In this document: in pieces, positions 8,998 through 18,046 of the stretch
How the letters are laid out: each line of letters begins with the position of its first letter
How positions within the stretch are numbered: the stretch's first letter is position 1
Origin: Vreelandella piezotolerans
GTDB taxonomy: Bacteria > Pseudomonadota > Gammaproteobacteria > Pseudomonadales > Halomonadaceae
Reading direction: 5' to 3'
Length of the DNA stretch: 64,000 nt
Assembly: GCF_012427705.1 (NCBI RefSeq)
Contig: NZ_CP048602.1
Location: 2,790,001-2,854,000, forward strand
Made by a program: the position numbers and the translations under genes
The notes under the pieces: generated by a model
The model's input: only the letters and a program-made list of their open reading frames with translations
Database searches by the model: none
Told to the model about the DNA's origin: nothing

Positions 8998-9615
8998 TCA
9001 AAGGATCGGCCCCGCCGCCACCCGCAGCGCCAGCGCGATCAGCAATACGCCAGTCATCCGATTGATCCAGTGCGCGTGGCGTTGCAGCCAGGGCAATACC
9101 CGTGAGTGAGACAGCCCAACGGCGACCAGCACGTACCAGCCACCATCGATGATAATCGCCGTGGCCACGATGATCGCCTTGGCAAGCAAGGACATCTCCG
9201 GCGTCACGAACTGGCTCAATAGCGCGACGAAAAAGATGATCAGCTTGGGATTGCCCAGGGCCACCAGTACGGCTTCCTTGGCGGCTTGCTGCGGCGTCGT
9301 GGCCACGGCACTCGGCGAGAGCGCACCGCTACGGCCAGCGCGCAGCGCCTTGATACCCAGCCACGCCAAATACGCTGCGCCGCACCATGTAATCAACTGA
9401 AACAATTCGGGAAAACGCACCACCAGCGCGCCTAACCCCAATACCGTCAGCAGCGCGTAGACACCAACGCCGAAGGCATGAAAAATAGCCGCCGTGATGC
9501 CTGGCACGCGGCCACCGCCCAAGGTATGACGCAGCACCAACGCCAAGCTCGGCCCAGGCGACATGGCCCCCATCGCACAAATAGCGGCCAATGAAAGCCA
9601 TAGTGTCAGCGGCAT
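8998..9615 (-). CDS. LysE/RhtB-family amino-acid exporter
   Basis: The 205-residue inner-membrane protein has about six hydrophobic segments and the family N-terminus ICAMGAMSPGPSLALVLRHTLGGGRVPGITAA. Such proteins export amino acids such as lysine, threonine or homoserine; the substrate cannot be told from sequence. GGGAGGA precedes the ATG at 9615, which I prefer to the ATG ten codons upstream. It is probably monocistronic. Confidence 0.9.
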   Translation of the reverse strand: MPLTLWLSLAAICAMGAMSPGPSLALVLRHTLGGGRVPGITAAIFHAFGVGVYALLTVLGLGALVVRFPELFQLITWCGAAYLAWLGIKALRAGRSGALSPSAVATTPQQAAKEAVLVALGNPKLIIFFVALLSQFVTPEMSLLAKAIIVATAIIIDGGWYVLVAVGLSHSRVLPWLQRHAHWINRMTGVLLIALALRVAAGPIL

Positions 9616-9810
9616 GGTCTCCTCCCTGAAGAATTCGTGGAACACTCGATGAGCCGCCAGTATACGCCAGACAGAAGAGGTATAGCGCCTATCTTGATCT
9701 TAGCGGTCGTCGTAACGTCTCGACGCACCGCATTAACGTCTCGCACGCTTAAATAACGCTGTTAGCATGGTACGCTGTTGGGTAGAATTTTCTCCTTTTT
9801 GAACACGATG

Positions 9811-9829
9811 ACGCCTGCCATGCAGGCGT
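9811..9829 (+). promoter_or_regulatory. Short leader hairpin before the YebC-family gene
   Basis: An 8-bp perfect stem (ACGCCTGC / GCAGGCGT) with a 3-base loop lies 26 bases before the start codon of the next gene. It is followed by only two extra T residues, so it may be a leader structure or a chance palindrome and not a strong terminator. Confidence 0.3.
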
Positions 9830-9854
9830 TTCATGGCTAATGAAGGACTTCAAT

Positions 9855-10586
9855 ATGGGTAGGGCGTTTCAAAACCGTAAGGAATCCATGGCCAAAACGG
9901 CCGCTGCGAAAACCAAGGTTTACAGCAAGTATGGACGTGAAATTTACGTCTGTGCCAAAGCGGGCGGTACGGATCCCAATGGCAACCTTGCGCTGCGCGG
10001 TTTGATGGAGCGCGCCAAGAAAGACCAGGTGCCCTCTCACGTGATCGACAAGGCCCTGGACAAAGCCAGCGGCGCAGGCGGTGAGGATTTTTCACCGGCG
10101 CGCTACGAAGGCTTTGGCCCTGGCAACGCCATGGTGATCGTCGACTGCCTGACCGACAATCCCAACCGTACCTTTGGCGATGTGCGCGGCTGCTTCACCA
10201 AAACCAAAAGCAAGATCGGCACGCCAGGCAGCGTCAGCCACATGTTCGACCACTGCGCTATTTTCTCCTTCAACGGCAGTGATGAAGAAGCCGTCCTGGA
10301 GGCGCTAATGGAAGCCGACGTGGACGTGACCGATATCGAGCAGGAAGAAGGTCGTATTACGGTGTTTGCTCCCCATACCGATTACGCCAAAGCCAAGCAG
10401 GCCTTGCTGGATGCGTTCGGCGAGATCGACTTCGAGGTCGACGAGATTCAGTTCCTGCCGCAAACCACCACGCCCATCGAAGGCGATGACGTGGCGATGT
10501 TCGAGAAATTTCTCAACATGCTCAACGAGCTGGACGACGTACAGAACGTCTTCCATAACGCGGAGCTACCGGAAGAGAGCGCTTGA
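9855..10586 (+). CDS. YebC/PmpR-family DNA-binding regulatory protein (YeeN-type)
   Basis: The 243-residue protein belongs to the YebC/TACO1 family, whose members bind DNA or assist translation of proline-rich stretches. The N-terminus [19 protein letters not shown] and the core [21 protein letters not shown] followed by [20 protein letters not shown] are typical of the YeeN-type paralogue, not of canonical YebC. AAGGAC seven bases before the ATG at 9855 supports this start over the ATG at 9840. It converges on the DUF429 gene with 4 bases between stops. Confidence 0.9.
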   Translation: MGRAFQNRKESMAKTAAAKTKVYSKYGREIYVCAKAGGTDPNGNLALRGLMERAKKDQVPSHVIDKALDKASGAGGEDFSPARYEGFGPGNAMVIVDCLTDNPNRTFGDVRGCFTKTKSKIGTPGSVSHMFDHCAIFSFNGSDEEAVLEALMEADVDVTDIEQEEGRITVFAPHTDYAKAKQALLDAFGEIDFEVDEIQFLPQTTTPIEGDDVAMFEKFLNMLNELDDVQNVFHNAELPEESA

Positions 10587-10590
10587 GCCG

Positions 10591-11346
10591 TTAGGCGCTT
10601 AACGCATCTTTGGGTACGAAGATCCACCCTTCCGCCGCTGGCATCTCTGCTGGCGGCCAAGCCACACTCCCTTTGGCATGCTCCAAGCTCCACGCCAGTA
10701 GTGCACAGTGCCAGGCATCCTGGATATCCTGCTGCTTCGGCGTTGGTTGATGAAGCATGGCGTGCAGCCCTTCAGTCATGCACACGCGCCGACGCAGCGC
10801 TGCAAATTCAGCCGATCGTTTAGCGGGCGAGGGATACCCCTCCACCACACACAGCTCGCCCCCCTTCGATTGCCACTGCCCGCAGGCCGCGACGTGTGGG
10901 GCAAAGCGAGCTAGAAAGTGCATGCCTTTCGTGGCTTGACTGCCGATCATGTCTTTGATGGGAGACAGCGGCGTGATCCCCCGAGCGAACAGCCAGCGCT
11001 CGGTTTCCCGATACAGGTAAGGATTTTCTTGGGAGCGGCCCAGTCTATCCACCGCCTCTCCACGTGCGAGCGCTAGGAGCGCCTGAGGGAGTGCCAACGG
11101 CGTATCGATGGCCATGACCACCCGCTCATCGCCGCTGGCCACGTGCTGGCAAAGCGCCAGCAGCCGATGGATCACATCACGACTCGAGGTCGCCTCGTTC
11201 AGCGTCTCACGGAGGTTGTCTCGCCAAGGCTTGCCGATCACATGGAGTGCGTCATCCAACACCACCAACGCATCGCGGCTGGCGGGATTGTGGTCGCAAT
11301 TCCAACCGCCCACGTCCCACCCAATATAGAGCGTCGAAGCCGTCAT
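10591..11346 (-). CDS. DUF429 family protein (RNase H-like fold)
   Basis: The 251-residue protein begins MTASTLYIGWDVGGWNCDH. It resembles DUF429 proteins, predicted RNase H-like enzymes, with an N-terminal IGWDVGG and a second acidic block VVMAIDTPLALPQALL. The body contains ENPYLYRETERWLFARGI and a C-terminal helix with DIQDAWHCALLAWSLE. Its ATG overlaps the stop of the mscS-like gene (TAATG), so it is translationally coupled to it. Substrate and role are unknown. A long in-frame extension upstream lies inside mscS and is not used here. Confidence 0.75.
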   Translation of the reverse strand: MTASTLYIGWDVGGWNCDHNPASRDALVVLDDALHVIGKPWRDNLRETLNEATSSRDVIHRLLALCQHVASGDERVVMAIDTPLALPQALLALARGEAVDRLGRSQENPYLYRETERWLFARGITPLSPIKDMIGSQATKGMHFLARFAPHVAACGQWQSKGGELCVVEGYPSPAKRSAEFAALRRRVCMTEGLHAMLHQPTPKQQDIQDAWHCALLAWSLEHAKGSVAWPPAEMPAAEGWIFVPKDALSA

Positions 11347-12176
11347 TATCGACTCTCCGCGCCGTGGGCATCGAGCGCTGCATCCGGGGGTAAGAGCGCG
11401 GGCGTGACGCCTGCCTCGCTCAGCACCGCCTTGCCACGCACCGTCAAATCGGTGATGAAGAGAAATTGCTGACGCGGATCCACCGGATACGCGCGGATGC
11501 GATAGTGAGTGCCCCAAGGTTTTTCTTCGGCCACCACGATGATCGGTTCATCGAATTTTAAATAAGCGCTGGTCAGCGCCACGTCACGAAGCGCCTTGCG
11601 TACCCAGCCCGCCTCGTGCTCGGGGTGAAGATAAAAACTCGCCACGCACTGCAGGCTAGTGCCACCATTATTGGCGTTGTAAATCGCGGTGTCCCAGAGC
11701 TTCAAATGCGGCACGGCGACCAGATCGTCATCAGGAGTTTGTACTTCTACCGTACGCATGCCCACGTGTTTCACTTCACCATAAGTCTCTTCGATCCGGA
11801 CCCAGTCCCCTGGGCGGTATGGCAACTCGACCGCTGAGACGACGCCAGCAATCAGGCTACTCACATAATCTTTCATCGCAAAACCAATGGCCAAGCCAAT
11901 GGCACCTAGCAGCGTCACCATATTACGCAACGACGGCTCGACGATGATCGGCACAGCGATGGCCAGTGCCACGATGAGGATGATCAGGCGGGTTAGCGGT
12001 ACCAACGCAAAGACGCGAAAGCGCACCTGACCATGCAGCCGATTGGCCAGCCAGTTGAGACCGCGCTGGCTGGCAATGATCAATACGATGGCACTGCCCA
12101 CCACAATGCCTAGCGTGATTAGCGCTTGGCTATCGAGCTCATTAAATAACTTGGCATACTGCCCTTGATCGTCCAT
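11346..12176 (-). CDS. MscS-family mechanosensitive ion channel
   Basis: This is a 276-residue small-conductance channel. Hydrophobic helices span about residues 18-40, 55-80 and 85-115; the last is the pore-lining helix (LLGAIGLAIGFAMKDYVSSLIAG). The beta domain (LPYRPGDWVRIEETYGEVKHVGMRTVEV) and a cytoplasmic alpha/beta domain follow. It should release solutes on hypo-osmotic shock. A ribosome site AAGGAG lies within the stop codon region of the upstream 392-residue gene, so the two are co-translated, and the stop overlaps the DUF429 start. Confidence 0.92.
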   Translation of the reverse strand: MDDQGQYAKLFNELDSQALITLGIVVGSAIVLIIASQRGLNWLANRLHGQVRFRVFALVPLTRLIILIVALAIAVPIIVEPSLRNMVTLLGAIGLAIGFAMKDYVSSLIAGVVSAVELPYRPGDWVRIEETYGEVKHVGMRTVEVQTPDDDLVAVPHLKLWDTAIYNANNGGTSLQCVASFYLHPEHEAGWVRKALRDVALTSAYLKFDEPIIVVAEEKPWGTHYRIRAYPVDPRQQFLFITDLTVRGKAVLSEAGVTPALLPPDAALDAHGAESR

Positions 12177-12185
12177 CGACGCTCC

Positions 12186-13364
12186 TTAAAGCGGATCTAC
12201 CAAATAATTACGCGACGCCAGCAATTGTCGTACGCTGGCGTAGCACAGCGGCGCCACCTGCCAACGCCCCTCCTGACCGCTCAGAATGCCGCGTTGCGCC
12301 AAGGAGAATCGTGCGTTCAACGCTTCATGATCGGAAAACGGCAGCACGTACCTCAACGCTTGGTCATCGAGCCCGCCGTGTATGAGCAGCGTATGAAGCA
12401 GCAGGGTAGCGACTTCGCCGGTATCCGCCGGTAGCTCGGCATCGGCCAACGCATCAAGGAGCCACAGCTCTTGCATGTCGCTGCGCGTCTCTTGGCCGTC
12501 ATCCGATGCATTCTCCTCCGATGGCTCTCGCAGCCGCTCGCGCCAGTAGTGCCAGGCAATGCCCAAATGTCCGCGACAGTGCGCGGTCAATCGCTGCAGT
12601 TCGCTGTAAACCGCCTTATCGTCGCTTTCGCTCATGAGCACCGGCCTCCCCGTGCGTGTGCTGTACACCGTTGGGCACACCTGCACCGTTCGATCCACGT
12701 GGTGGGCAAAATAGTGGGCCAGCTGCTCACCTTCGAGCCCTTGGAGGGTGAGCACCGGCACGCCCTCAAGGCCTACGGCGTGCTGTAAGTAGGCATACGT
12801 CCAGCTATCGCAGCCAATCACGCTTTGCCCCATTCGGCCGCTCAGGGAGCGCTCGACCAGCTCACGCACGCCCTGCAAGCCGTTGGTGTGACGCAGAAAG
12901 TGGCGCTCGAGGGCGGGGATGGCCCAGCGCTTGCGCGGGGCTACATGATCGAGCCATACGGTACTTCCCTCGAGCAGCTCGGGAAGCGTAGGAGGAGTAA
13001 GGCACTCCACGCTTCGCTGCGCGGCCCAGTGCCGCACCACTGCTGCATGTCCACCATGAGGTGGCGAAACGAACATCACCATGGGCGCTTCATCATAGGC
13101 TTGCAGTGACTGGGCCAAACCACGCGCGGCGGGTGTCCAGTCGATACTGGGCGCCCAGTGGGCCAATTTGACCTCCGGCAGCGCGCGTAGCTCGCTCTCT
13201 TGTTTGGCTTGGCGTTCGGAAGCTTCGCGGCCAACCATCCAAGTGGTAGCTGCTCGAAAGCTGCGCCGCCACTGGCTTGCCTGGGTGCGTTCAGGGGTGT
13301 GAAAGCTATCCAATGACACTACTTTCCATGGCGATAACGCCGCGTTCGTTGAGCTCTGCGCCAT
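12186..13364 (-). CDS. Unknown protein in the MscS operon, possible degenerate P-loop
   Basis: The protein has 392 residues and no signal peptide or membrane helix. I do not recognise the family. Two features hint at a degenerate AAA/STAND-type fold: a strand followed by a Gly-rich turn (MVMFVSPPHGGHAAVVRHWA, about residues 95-114) where a Walker A would sit but without GKS/T, and STVWLDHVA about 25 residues later, like Walker B. The C-terminal part, which reads as Leu/Ala-rich helices ending FSLAQRGILSGQEGRWQVAP, could be a winged helix. It heads an operon with an MscS channel and a DUF429 protein. GAGG precedes the ATG. Confidence 0.75.
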   Translation of the reverse strand: MAQSSTNAALSPWKVVSLDSFHTPERTQASQWRRSFRAATTWMVGREASERQAKQESELRALPEVKLAHWAPSIDWTPAARGLAQSLQAYDEAPMVMFVSPPHGGHAAVVRHWAAQRSVECLTPPTLPELLEGSTVWLDHVAPRKRWAIPALERHFLRHTNGLQGVRELVERSLSGRMGQSVIGCDSWTYAYLQHAVGLEGVPVLTLQGLEGEQLAHYFAHHVDRTVQVCPTVYSTRTGRPVLMSESDDKAVYSELQRLTAHCRGHLGIAWHYWRERLREPSEENASDDGQETRSDMQELWLLDALADAELPADTGEVATLLLHTLLIHGGLDDQALRYVLPFSDHEALNARFSLAQRGILSGQEGRWQVAPLCYASVRQLLASRNYLVDPL

Positions 13365-13501
13365 CGTCTGCCTCGGTTAGGTAAAGTAGATTAAGGTTAG
13401 CATGCCTGAGACTCCTCCTAAGGGGCCAGTCGAACTTATCGTCTAGAATAAAGTCGTTATTGCCAAGTAACTCACTTTTGAGCGATGCGCAGGAGGCAAC
13501 G

Positions 13502-13768
13502 ATGAGCGTGGTGAATGTCACGATGGCTGAACTACACGAGAAGCTTGCGAAGTGCATTGCAGGCGAGCGGGTGCTCATTGAGCAGGAGGGCAATCGATTC
13601 AGCGGCCGCATCCAACATGTGGGTGTCATGGGGGTGAAGATCATCCCCGAAACCGTCATCAAAAACAGTACCGGCGACCCTGGGGACGTGGATGGCGTCA
13701 CCGTACCCTATGACGATATCTGGGAGTTGGAAGTCAAAGGCGTGGTCTACAGTCGGTTAGGAGAGTAA
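13502..13768 (+). CDS. Small uncharacterised beta-rich protein
   Basis: This 88-residue protein has a short N-terminal helix (VTMAELHEKLAKCIAGERVLI) followed by alternating hydrophobic strands (SGRIQHVGVMGVKIIPETVI, GVTVPYDDIWELEVKGVVY) suggesting a small barrel. I do not recognise a family. AGGAGG seven bases upstream fixes the ATG at 13502; an in-frame ATG at 13460 lacks one. A strong bidirectional terminator follows. Confidence 0.7.
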   Translation: MSVVNVTMAELHEKLAKCIAGERVLIEQEGNRFSGRIQHVGVMGVKIIPETVIKNSTGDPGDVDGVTVPYDDIWELEVKGVVYSRLGE

Positions 13769-13809
13769 TGTCTCTGCCCTTGTACGACCTTCCTCCGGCT
13801 GGCCAATAA

Positions 13810-13842
13810 AAAAGCGCGTCCGCCCATGGCAGACGCGCTTTT
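13810..13842. terminator. Bidirectional intrinsic terminator
   Basis: An 11-bp perfect stem (AAAAGCGCGTC / GACGCGCTTTT) surrounds an 11-base loop, with A and T tracts on both sides. It separates the small rightward gene from the leftward MDR oxidoreductase gene. Confidence 0.85.
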
Positions 13843-13889
13843 CTCACTCTTTACGCAACGTGCATTTTACGCAAAGTGCATCGCGTCGC

Positions 13890-14897
13890 TCAGAACGTCA
13901 GGCAAATTTTACCAAAGTGCTTGCCCGATTCTTGATGACGAAACGCCTCGGCAATCTCGCTAAGCGGGAACTCACGATCGATGATCGGTTTCAAATTCGC
14001 CGCTTCGATCGCGTCGATCATCTCGATCTGGTGGCGACGGCTACCGACGATCAATCCCTGCAGCTTGGCCTGCTTGGCCATGAGTTTTGCAGTGGGAATG
14101 TCTCCCTCGCGGCCGGTCAGCACGCCAATCAGCGAAATGTGTCCACCAATCTTCACGGCATCGATGGATTGCGGCAGCGTACCGGGGCCGCCTACCTCGA
14201 CGACGTGATCCACGCCTTTGCCGTCGGTCAACGCTTTGACCGCTTTTCCCCACTCGGGTGTCTCGCGGTAGTTGATGGTGTGCTCCGCGCCGAGGCTACG
14301 CAGGCGCTCCAGCTTCTCATTGGAAGAGGAGGTCGCGATCACTCGAGCCCCCATCAGCTTGGCGAACTGCAGTGCAAAGATCGACACCCCGCCGGTACCC
14401 AGTACCAGCACGGTATCGCCCGCTTTCAAGCCGCCATCCACCACCAGCGCGCGCCAAGCGGTCAATCCCGCAGTGGTCAGCGTGGCGGATTCTGCATGGC
14501 TGTAGCCGATCGGCTGGTGAGTGAACCATGTGGCCGGTCGAATTACCTGCTCCCGGGCATAGCCATCGACGCCATCACCGGGGGTAGTGGTGAAGTCGCC
14601 TACCCGTGCCGGGCCTTCCAGCCAGTAGGGAAAGAACGTCGAGACGACCGCGTCGCCCACGGCAAACTCCTCAACGCCTTCGCCCACGGCCTCCACCACG
14701 CCCGCGCCGTCGGACATCGGGATGCGCTTGTCGTCGGTGGGGATCATCCCCGCCACCACCGCGTAATCGTGAAAGTTCAGCGAGCTGGCGTGCAGGCGCA
14801 CTTTGATCTCGCCAGGGCCAGGCTCGCCGGGCGCGGCCGTGTCGACGACGTTCAATTTATCTAAACCGCCGGGTTGTTGAAGCTCAATCGTTTGCAT
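13890..14897 (-). CDS. Zinc-free MDR oxidoreductase (quinone-reductase type)
   Basis: The 335-residue medium-chain dehydrogenase has an N-terminal GroES-like domain and a Rossmann domain with VLVLGTGGVSIFALQFAK (about residues 165-182). The catalytic zinc Cys is replaced (SSLNFHDY) and the structural-zinc Cys cluster is missing, which places it with NAD(P)H quinone oxidoreductases and not with true alcohol dehydrogenases. AGGAGGT lies before the ATG at 14897, while the ATG nine codons upstream has no such site. A palindromic site (14924-14940) sits just upstream. Confidence 0.88.
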   Translation of the reverse strand: MQTIELQQPGGLDKLNVVDTAAPGEPGPGEIKVRLHASSLNFHDYAVVAGMIPTDDKRIPMSDGAGVVEAVGEGVEEFAVGDAVVSTFFPYWLEGPARVGDFTTTPGDGVDGYAREQVIRPATWFTHQPIGYSHAESATLTTAGLTAWRALVVDGGLKAGDTVLVLGTGGVSIFALQFAKLMGARVIATSSSNEKLERLRSLGAEHTINYRETPEWGKAVKALTDGKGVDHVVEVGGPGTLPQSIDAVKIGGHISLIGVLTGREGDIPTAKLMAKQAKLQGLIVGSRRHQIEMIDAIEAANLKPIIDREFPLSEIAEAFRHQESGKHFGKICLTF

Positions 14898-14923
14898 CTC
14901 TACCTCCTGTTGAAGCGCCTTCA

Positions 14924-14940
14924 CTAGGCGACCGGTCTAG
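14924..14940. promoter_or_regulatory. Possible TetR-type operator before the MDR gene
   Basis: A perfect 8-bp palindrome GACCGGTC at 14930-14937 is flanked by CTAG on both sides. TetR-family regulators of quinone or aldehyde reductases often bind sites containing AGACC-N-GGTCT, which this resembles imperfectly. It lies 27 bases before the MDR start codon. Confidence 0.35.
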
Positions 14941-14942
14941 TC

Positions 14943-16835
14943 TCAAATGAGGGCGTTGTTATCAGGATCAAGGTCGTTACCCAAAAAGCCGCCCGACTGC
15001 CGCTGCCAAAGACCGGCATAGATACCATTGCGGGCGAGCAATTCCTGATGGGTGCCGCTCTCCACCATGCGCCCTTCGTCCACCACGATCAAACGATCCA
15101 GCATGGCGATGGTAGAGAGCCGGTGGGCAATGGCGATGACCGTTTTGCCCTCCATCAACGCATCCAATTGCTCTTGAATCGCCGCCTCGACTTCGGAATC
15201 CAGCGCCGAAGTGGCTTCGTCCAACACCAGAATCGGGGCGTCCTTGAGCAGCACTCGGGCAATGGCAATGCGCTGGCGCTGACCGCCGGAGAGTTTGACG
15301 CCCCGCTCTCCCACGTGGGCATCCAGACCACGCCGACCTTTGGGATCGACCAGATCATTGATGAACGTGTCGGCATGGGCGCGGCACACCGCCTGCCAGA
15401 CGTCCTCATCGCTGGCGTTAGGGCTGCCGTAGCGGATGTTGTCCCGCAGCGAGCGGTGCAACAGCGAGGTATCTTGGGTCACCATGCCGATCTGGTGGCG
15501 TAGCGAGGTTTGGGAGACCTCGGCGATGTTTTGACCATCGATCAGAATGCGTCCGCCCTGCAGGTCGTAAAAGCGCAGCAGCAGGTTTGCCAGGGTCGAT
15601 TTCCCGGCCCCAGAGCGGCCAATCAGGCCAATTTTCTCGCCGGGCTTGATGGTCAGGCTCAGACCATCGAACACGTTTTTGCTCTCCCCTTTTGCCTGGG
15701 CATATTGGAAACGCAACGCGTCGAAGACGATCTCGCCGTTGGGCACGCACAATGCTTTGGCATTAGGAGCATCTTTGACAGTCGGTTCCTGGGCGATGGT
15801 GTTCATGCCATCCTGCACCGTGCCGATGTTTTCGAACAGCCCGGCAACCTCCCACAAAATCCAGTCGGACATGAAGCGAATCCGCATTACCAGGGCAATG
15901 GCAATGGCCAGTACGCCCAACGAGATCGCCTCCATGTACCAAGCGGCGATGGCCATGCCGGCGGTGCCGACCAATAGTAGCGTGTTGAGTAGCGTCAAGC
16001 AGACGCTCATCACGGTCACCAGCCGCATCTGGCGATGCACGGTAGTCATGAAGCCTTCCATGGCATCTTTGGCATAGCGCTCTTCGCGCTGGGTATCGGC
16101 AAACAGCTTGATGGTTTGGATGTTGCTGTAGCTATCCACCACGCGACCGGTCATTTGCGCACGCGCATCCGCCTGGGCCATGGAAACGTCCCGCAGACGC
16201 GGCACGAAAAAACGCATGATGCCCAAATAGCCGACCAGCCAAAGCCCCAGCGGCAGCAGCAGCCATGGGTCGGCGCGGCCCAGCAAGATGGCCGCCCCGG
16301 TAAAATAGACGATGGCGTACACCAGTAGATCCATCACTTTGGTGACGGTTTCCCGCACGGCCAGCGCGGTTTGCATCACTTTTTGCGATACCCGCCCGGC
16401 AAACTCATCCTGATAAAATGCCAGGCTCTGGCTGAGCATATGGCGATGCGATAGCCAGCGGCCAATCATCGGGTAATTGCCGAAAATGCTCTGATGCGTC
16501 ACCAGCGACTGCAGCAACACCAGCAGCGGCAATCCCACCACCACCAACACCGCCACACCCGCCAGCCAGAGACCGTGGCTCGACCAAAAGTCGGCGCGCT
16601 CGACGCCGCCCAGCCAATCCACCAAATCCCCCATGTAGCTAAAGAACACGACCTCGGCGGCGGACACCACCGCCGTGATCAGCGACATCACCAGCAGCCA
16701 CGGCCATACCGGGCGGGAAAAGTGCCAAATGAACGGCAACAGCCCTTTGGGCGGTGTGGTGACCTCACCCTCTGGGTAGGGGTTGACGCGCGCCTCGAAA
16801 AAGCGGAACAGCGGCGAGAGCAAACGTGACAGCAT
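14943..16835 (-). CDS. ABC exporter, fused permease and ATPase
   Basis: The 630-residue half-transporter has a six-helix ABC membrane domain (about residues 45-340) and a nucleotide-binding domain (about 375-610). The latter has Walker A GLIGRSGAGKSTLANLL, signature LSGGQRQRIAIARVL, Walker B APILVLDEATSALDSE and switch His IAIAHRLSTI. It should work as a homodimer exporting lipid or a hydrophobic compound; the substrate is unknown. The ATG at 16835 has TAAGGA at good spacing, whereas the ATG at 16841 would abut that site. Confidence 0.92.
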   Translation of the reverse strand: MLSRLLSPLFRFFEARVNPYPEGEVTTPPKGLLPFIWHFSRPVWPWLLVMSLITAVVSAAEVVFFSYMGDLVDWLGGVERADFWSSHGLWLAGVAVLVVVGLPLLVLLQSLVTHQSIFGNYPMIGRWLSHRHMLSQSLAFYQDEFAGRVSQKVMQTALAVRETVTKVMDLLVYAIVYFTGAAILLGRADPWLLLPLGLWLVGYLGIMRFFVPRLRDVSMAQADARAQMTGRVVDSYSNIQTIKLFADTQREERYAKDAMEGFMTTVHRQMRLVTVMSVCLTLLNTLLLVGTAGMAIAAWYMEAISLGVLAIAIALVMRIRFMSDWILWEVAGLFENIGTVQDGMNTIAQEPTVKDAPNAKALCVPNGEIVFDALRFQYAQAKGESKNVFDGLSLTIKPGEKIGLIGRSGAGKSTLANLLLRFYDLQGGRILIDGQNIAEVSQTSLRHQIGMVTQDTSLLHRSLRDNIRYGSPNASDEDVWQAVCRAHADTFINDLVDPKGRRGLDAHVGERGVKLSGGQRQRIAIARVLLKDAPILVLDEATSALDSEVEAAIQEQLDALMEGKTVIAIAHRLSTIAMLDRLIVVDEGRMVESGTHQELLARNGIYAGLWQRQSGGFLGNDLDPDNNALI

Positions 16836-16903
16836 GGACATTCCTTACAAGACGCAATAAAAGAAAGGACGGCGTAAGAACGCTTAGAAGCATGATCGCG
16901 ACG

Positions 16904-17947
16904 TCAAGCGTCAGGATGATGACGCATGAGCCAACGGGCCCAAAAAGGAGCGACGACCATGAGTGTGACCATGCGCAGCAGGTGATGAAACGCCACGAAC
17001 ACCGGGTCGATGTTGAGCGCGACGGCGAGTATCGCCATTTCACCAATGCCGCCTGGGGCCAGCGCCAAGAGCGCCACATCGCGCCCTACCCCCACGGTTT
17101 GGTGGATGAGTTCGGCAAACAGTGCCAGAACCACCAGCGCAAGCAACGTCGCCACCCCCGATTGCCAAAGATAGCGCCCGAGTAGCCGCCGCGTCATACC
17201 TTGAAAGCGCGAGCCGATGGCGCTACCAAGCACCCAGAGCATCACGTTCATGCCCCAGCTTGGCAGGGCGAGACTCGCCATATCCAGCCCGGAGAGCAGC
17301 GCGGTGGCTAACAAGGGAGCGAGCAGCGCAGGGCTTGGCAGGCGCAACCACTTACCCAACGGAAGTAAAAGAGGGATGGTGAGCAGTAGCCAGCCATCCG
17401 TGAGTGACGACGCCGCCGGACCCAGCGTGCCCTCTCCGCCCTCGAAAGCCCAAAATAGAGGCGGTAGGAAGAGAATCACCAGCACGATACGCAGCGACTG
17501 TGCAATGGCAATGCGCTGCGGGTCGCCGCCGCACCGTTCACCGAGCAGGATCATCGCGGTCATGGCGCCCGGTGATGCGCCAAACCAGGCGCTGACGGGG
17601 TCGAAGCCGCAGCGGCGATACCAGGCAGACGCCACGGCGGTCGACGCGGCCACGCCTGCAAGCAGAAGCATGGCCGAGATGGGCCAATCAAGCACCCGCT
17701 GGGCCAGCTCAGGGGTGACCTGGCTGCCCAGTACCATGCCCATGACGGCTAGGAACACACTGCGCAGCGACTCGGGCACCGCTACGCTCAGCCCTCTGGC
17801 AGACACCAGCAAATTCGCCACTAGAGGGCCCAACATCCAGGCTAGCGGCAGCCCGGTCACATGAAACAGCGTGCCGCCTGCGGCGCCAACACCGAGTGAT
17901 AAGACAAGCGCCTTGGCTCTCCCTGCACTGTAACGGCTGCCCTTCAC
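16904..17947 (-). CDS. AbrB-family membrane protein (duplicated AbrB domain)
   Basis: The 347-residue protein has about ten membrane helices in two similar halves, each with the motif pattern GLPLAWMLGPLVANLL or ALLAPLLATALL and a GASPGAMTAMILLGE or ALAPGGIGEMAILAVAL element. It is often labelled AbrB regulator or ammonia monooxygenase, but neither name has functional support; a transport role is more likely. A GTG start at 17947 follows GGGAGGGGA. Confidence 0.85.
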   Translation of the reverse strand: MKGSRYSAGRAKALVLSLGVGAAGGTLFHVTGLPLAWMLGPLVANLLVSARGLSVAVPESLRSVFLAVMGMVLGSQVTPELAQRVLDWPISAMLLLAGVAASTAVASAWYRRCGFDPVSAWFGASPGAMTAMILLGERCGGDPQRIAIAQSLRIVLVILFLPPLFWAFEGGEGTLGPAASSLTDGWLLLTIPLLLPLGKWLRLPSPALLAPLLATALLSGLDMASLALPSWGMNVMLWVLGSAIGSRFQGMTRRLLGRYLWQSGVATLLALVVLALFAELIHQTVGVGRDVALLALAPGGIGEMAILAVALNIDPVFVAFHHLLRMVTLMVVAPFWARWLMRHHPDA

Positions 17948-18046
17948 ACTCCCCTCCCATGATCTCTCAGGCGATGCGGTATGGCAGAGTCGTCTCGTTC
18001 AACTACTTACTCTGCTAAGCGTTGCCTCAGTTTATCACTATTGGGG

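Noticed and set aside
11347..11517. 57-codon extension of the DUF429 protein
   Set aside because: It overlaps the end of mscS in another frame; the ATG at 11346 is coupled by TAATG and gives the expected RNase H-like N-terminus.
13860..14864. 334-codon frame antisense to the MDR oxidoreductase
   Set aside because: The opposite strand has a clear MDR protein with a ribosome site; the antisense product has no family features and crosses the terminator region.
16904..17947. AbrB transcription factor or ammonia monooxygenase
   Set aside because: The sequence is a polytopic membrane protein with no DNA-binding AbrB fold and no copper-binding features of a monooxygenase.
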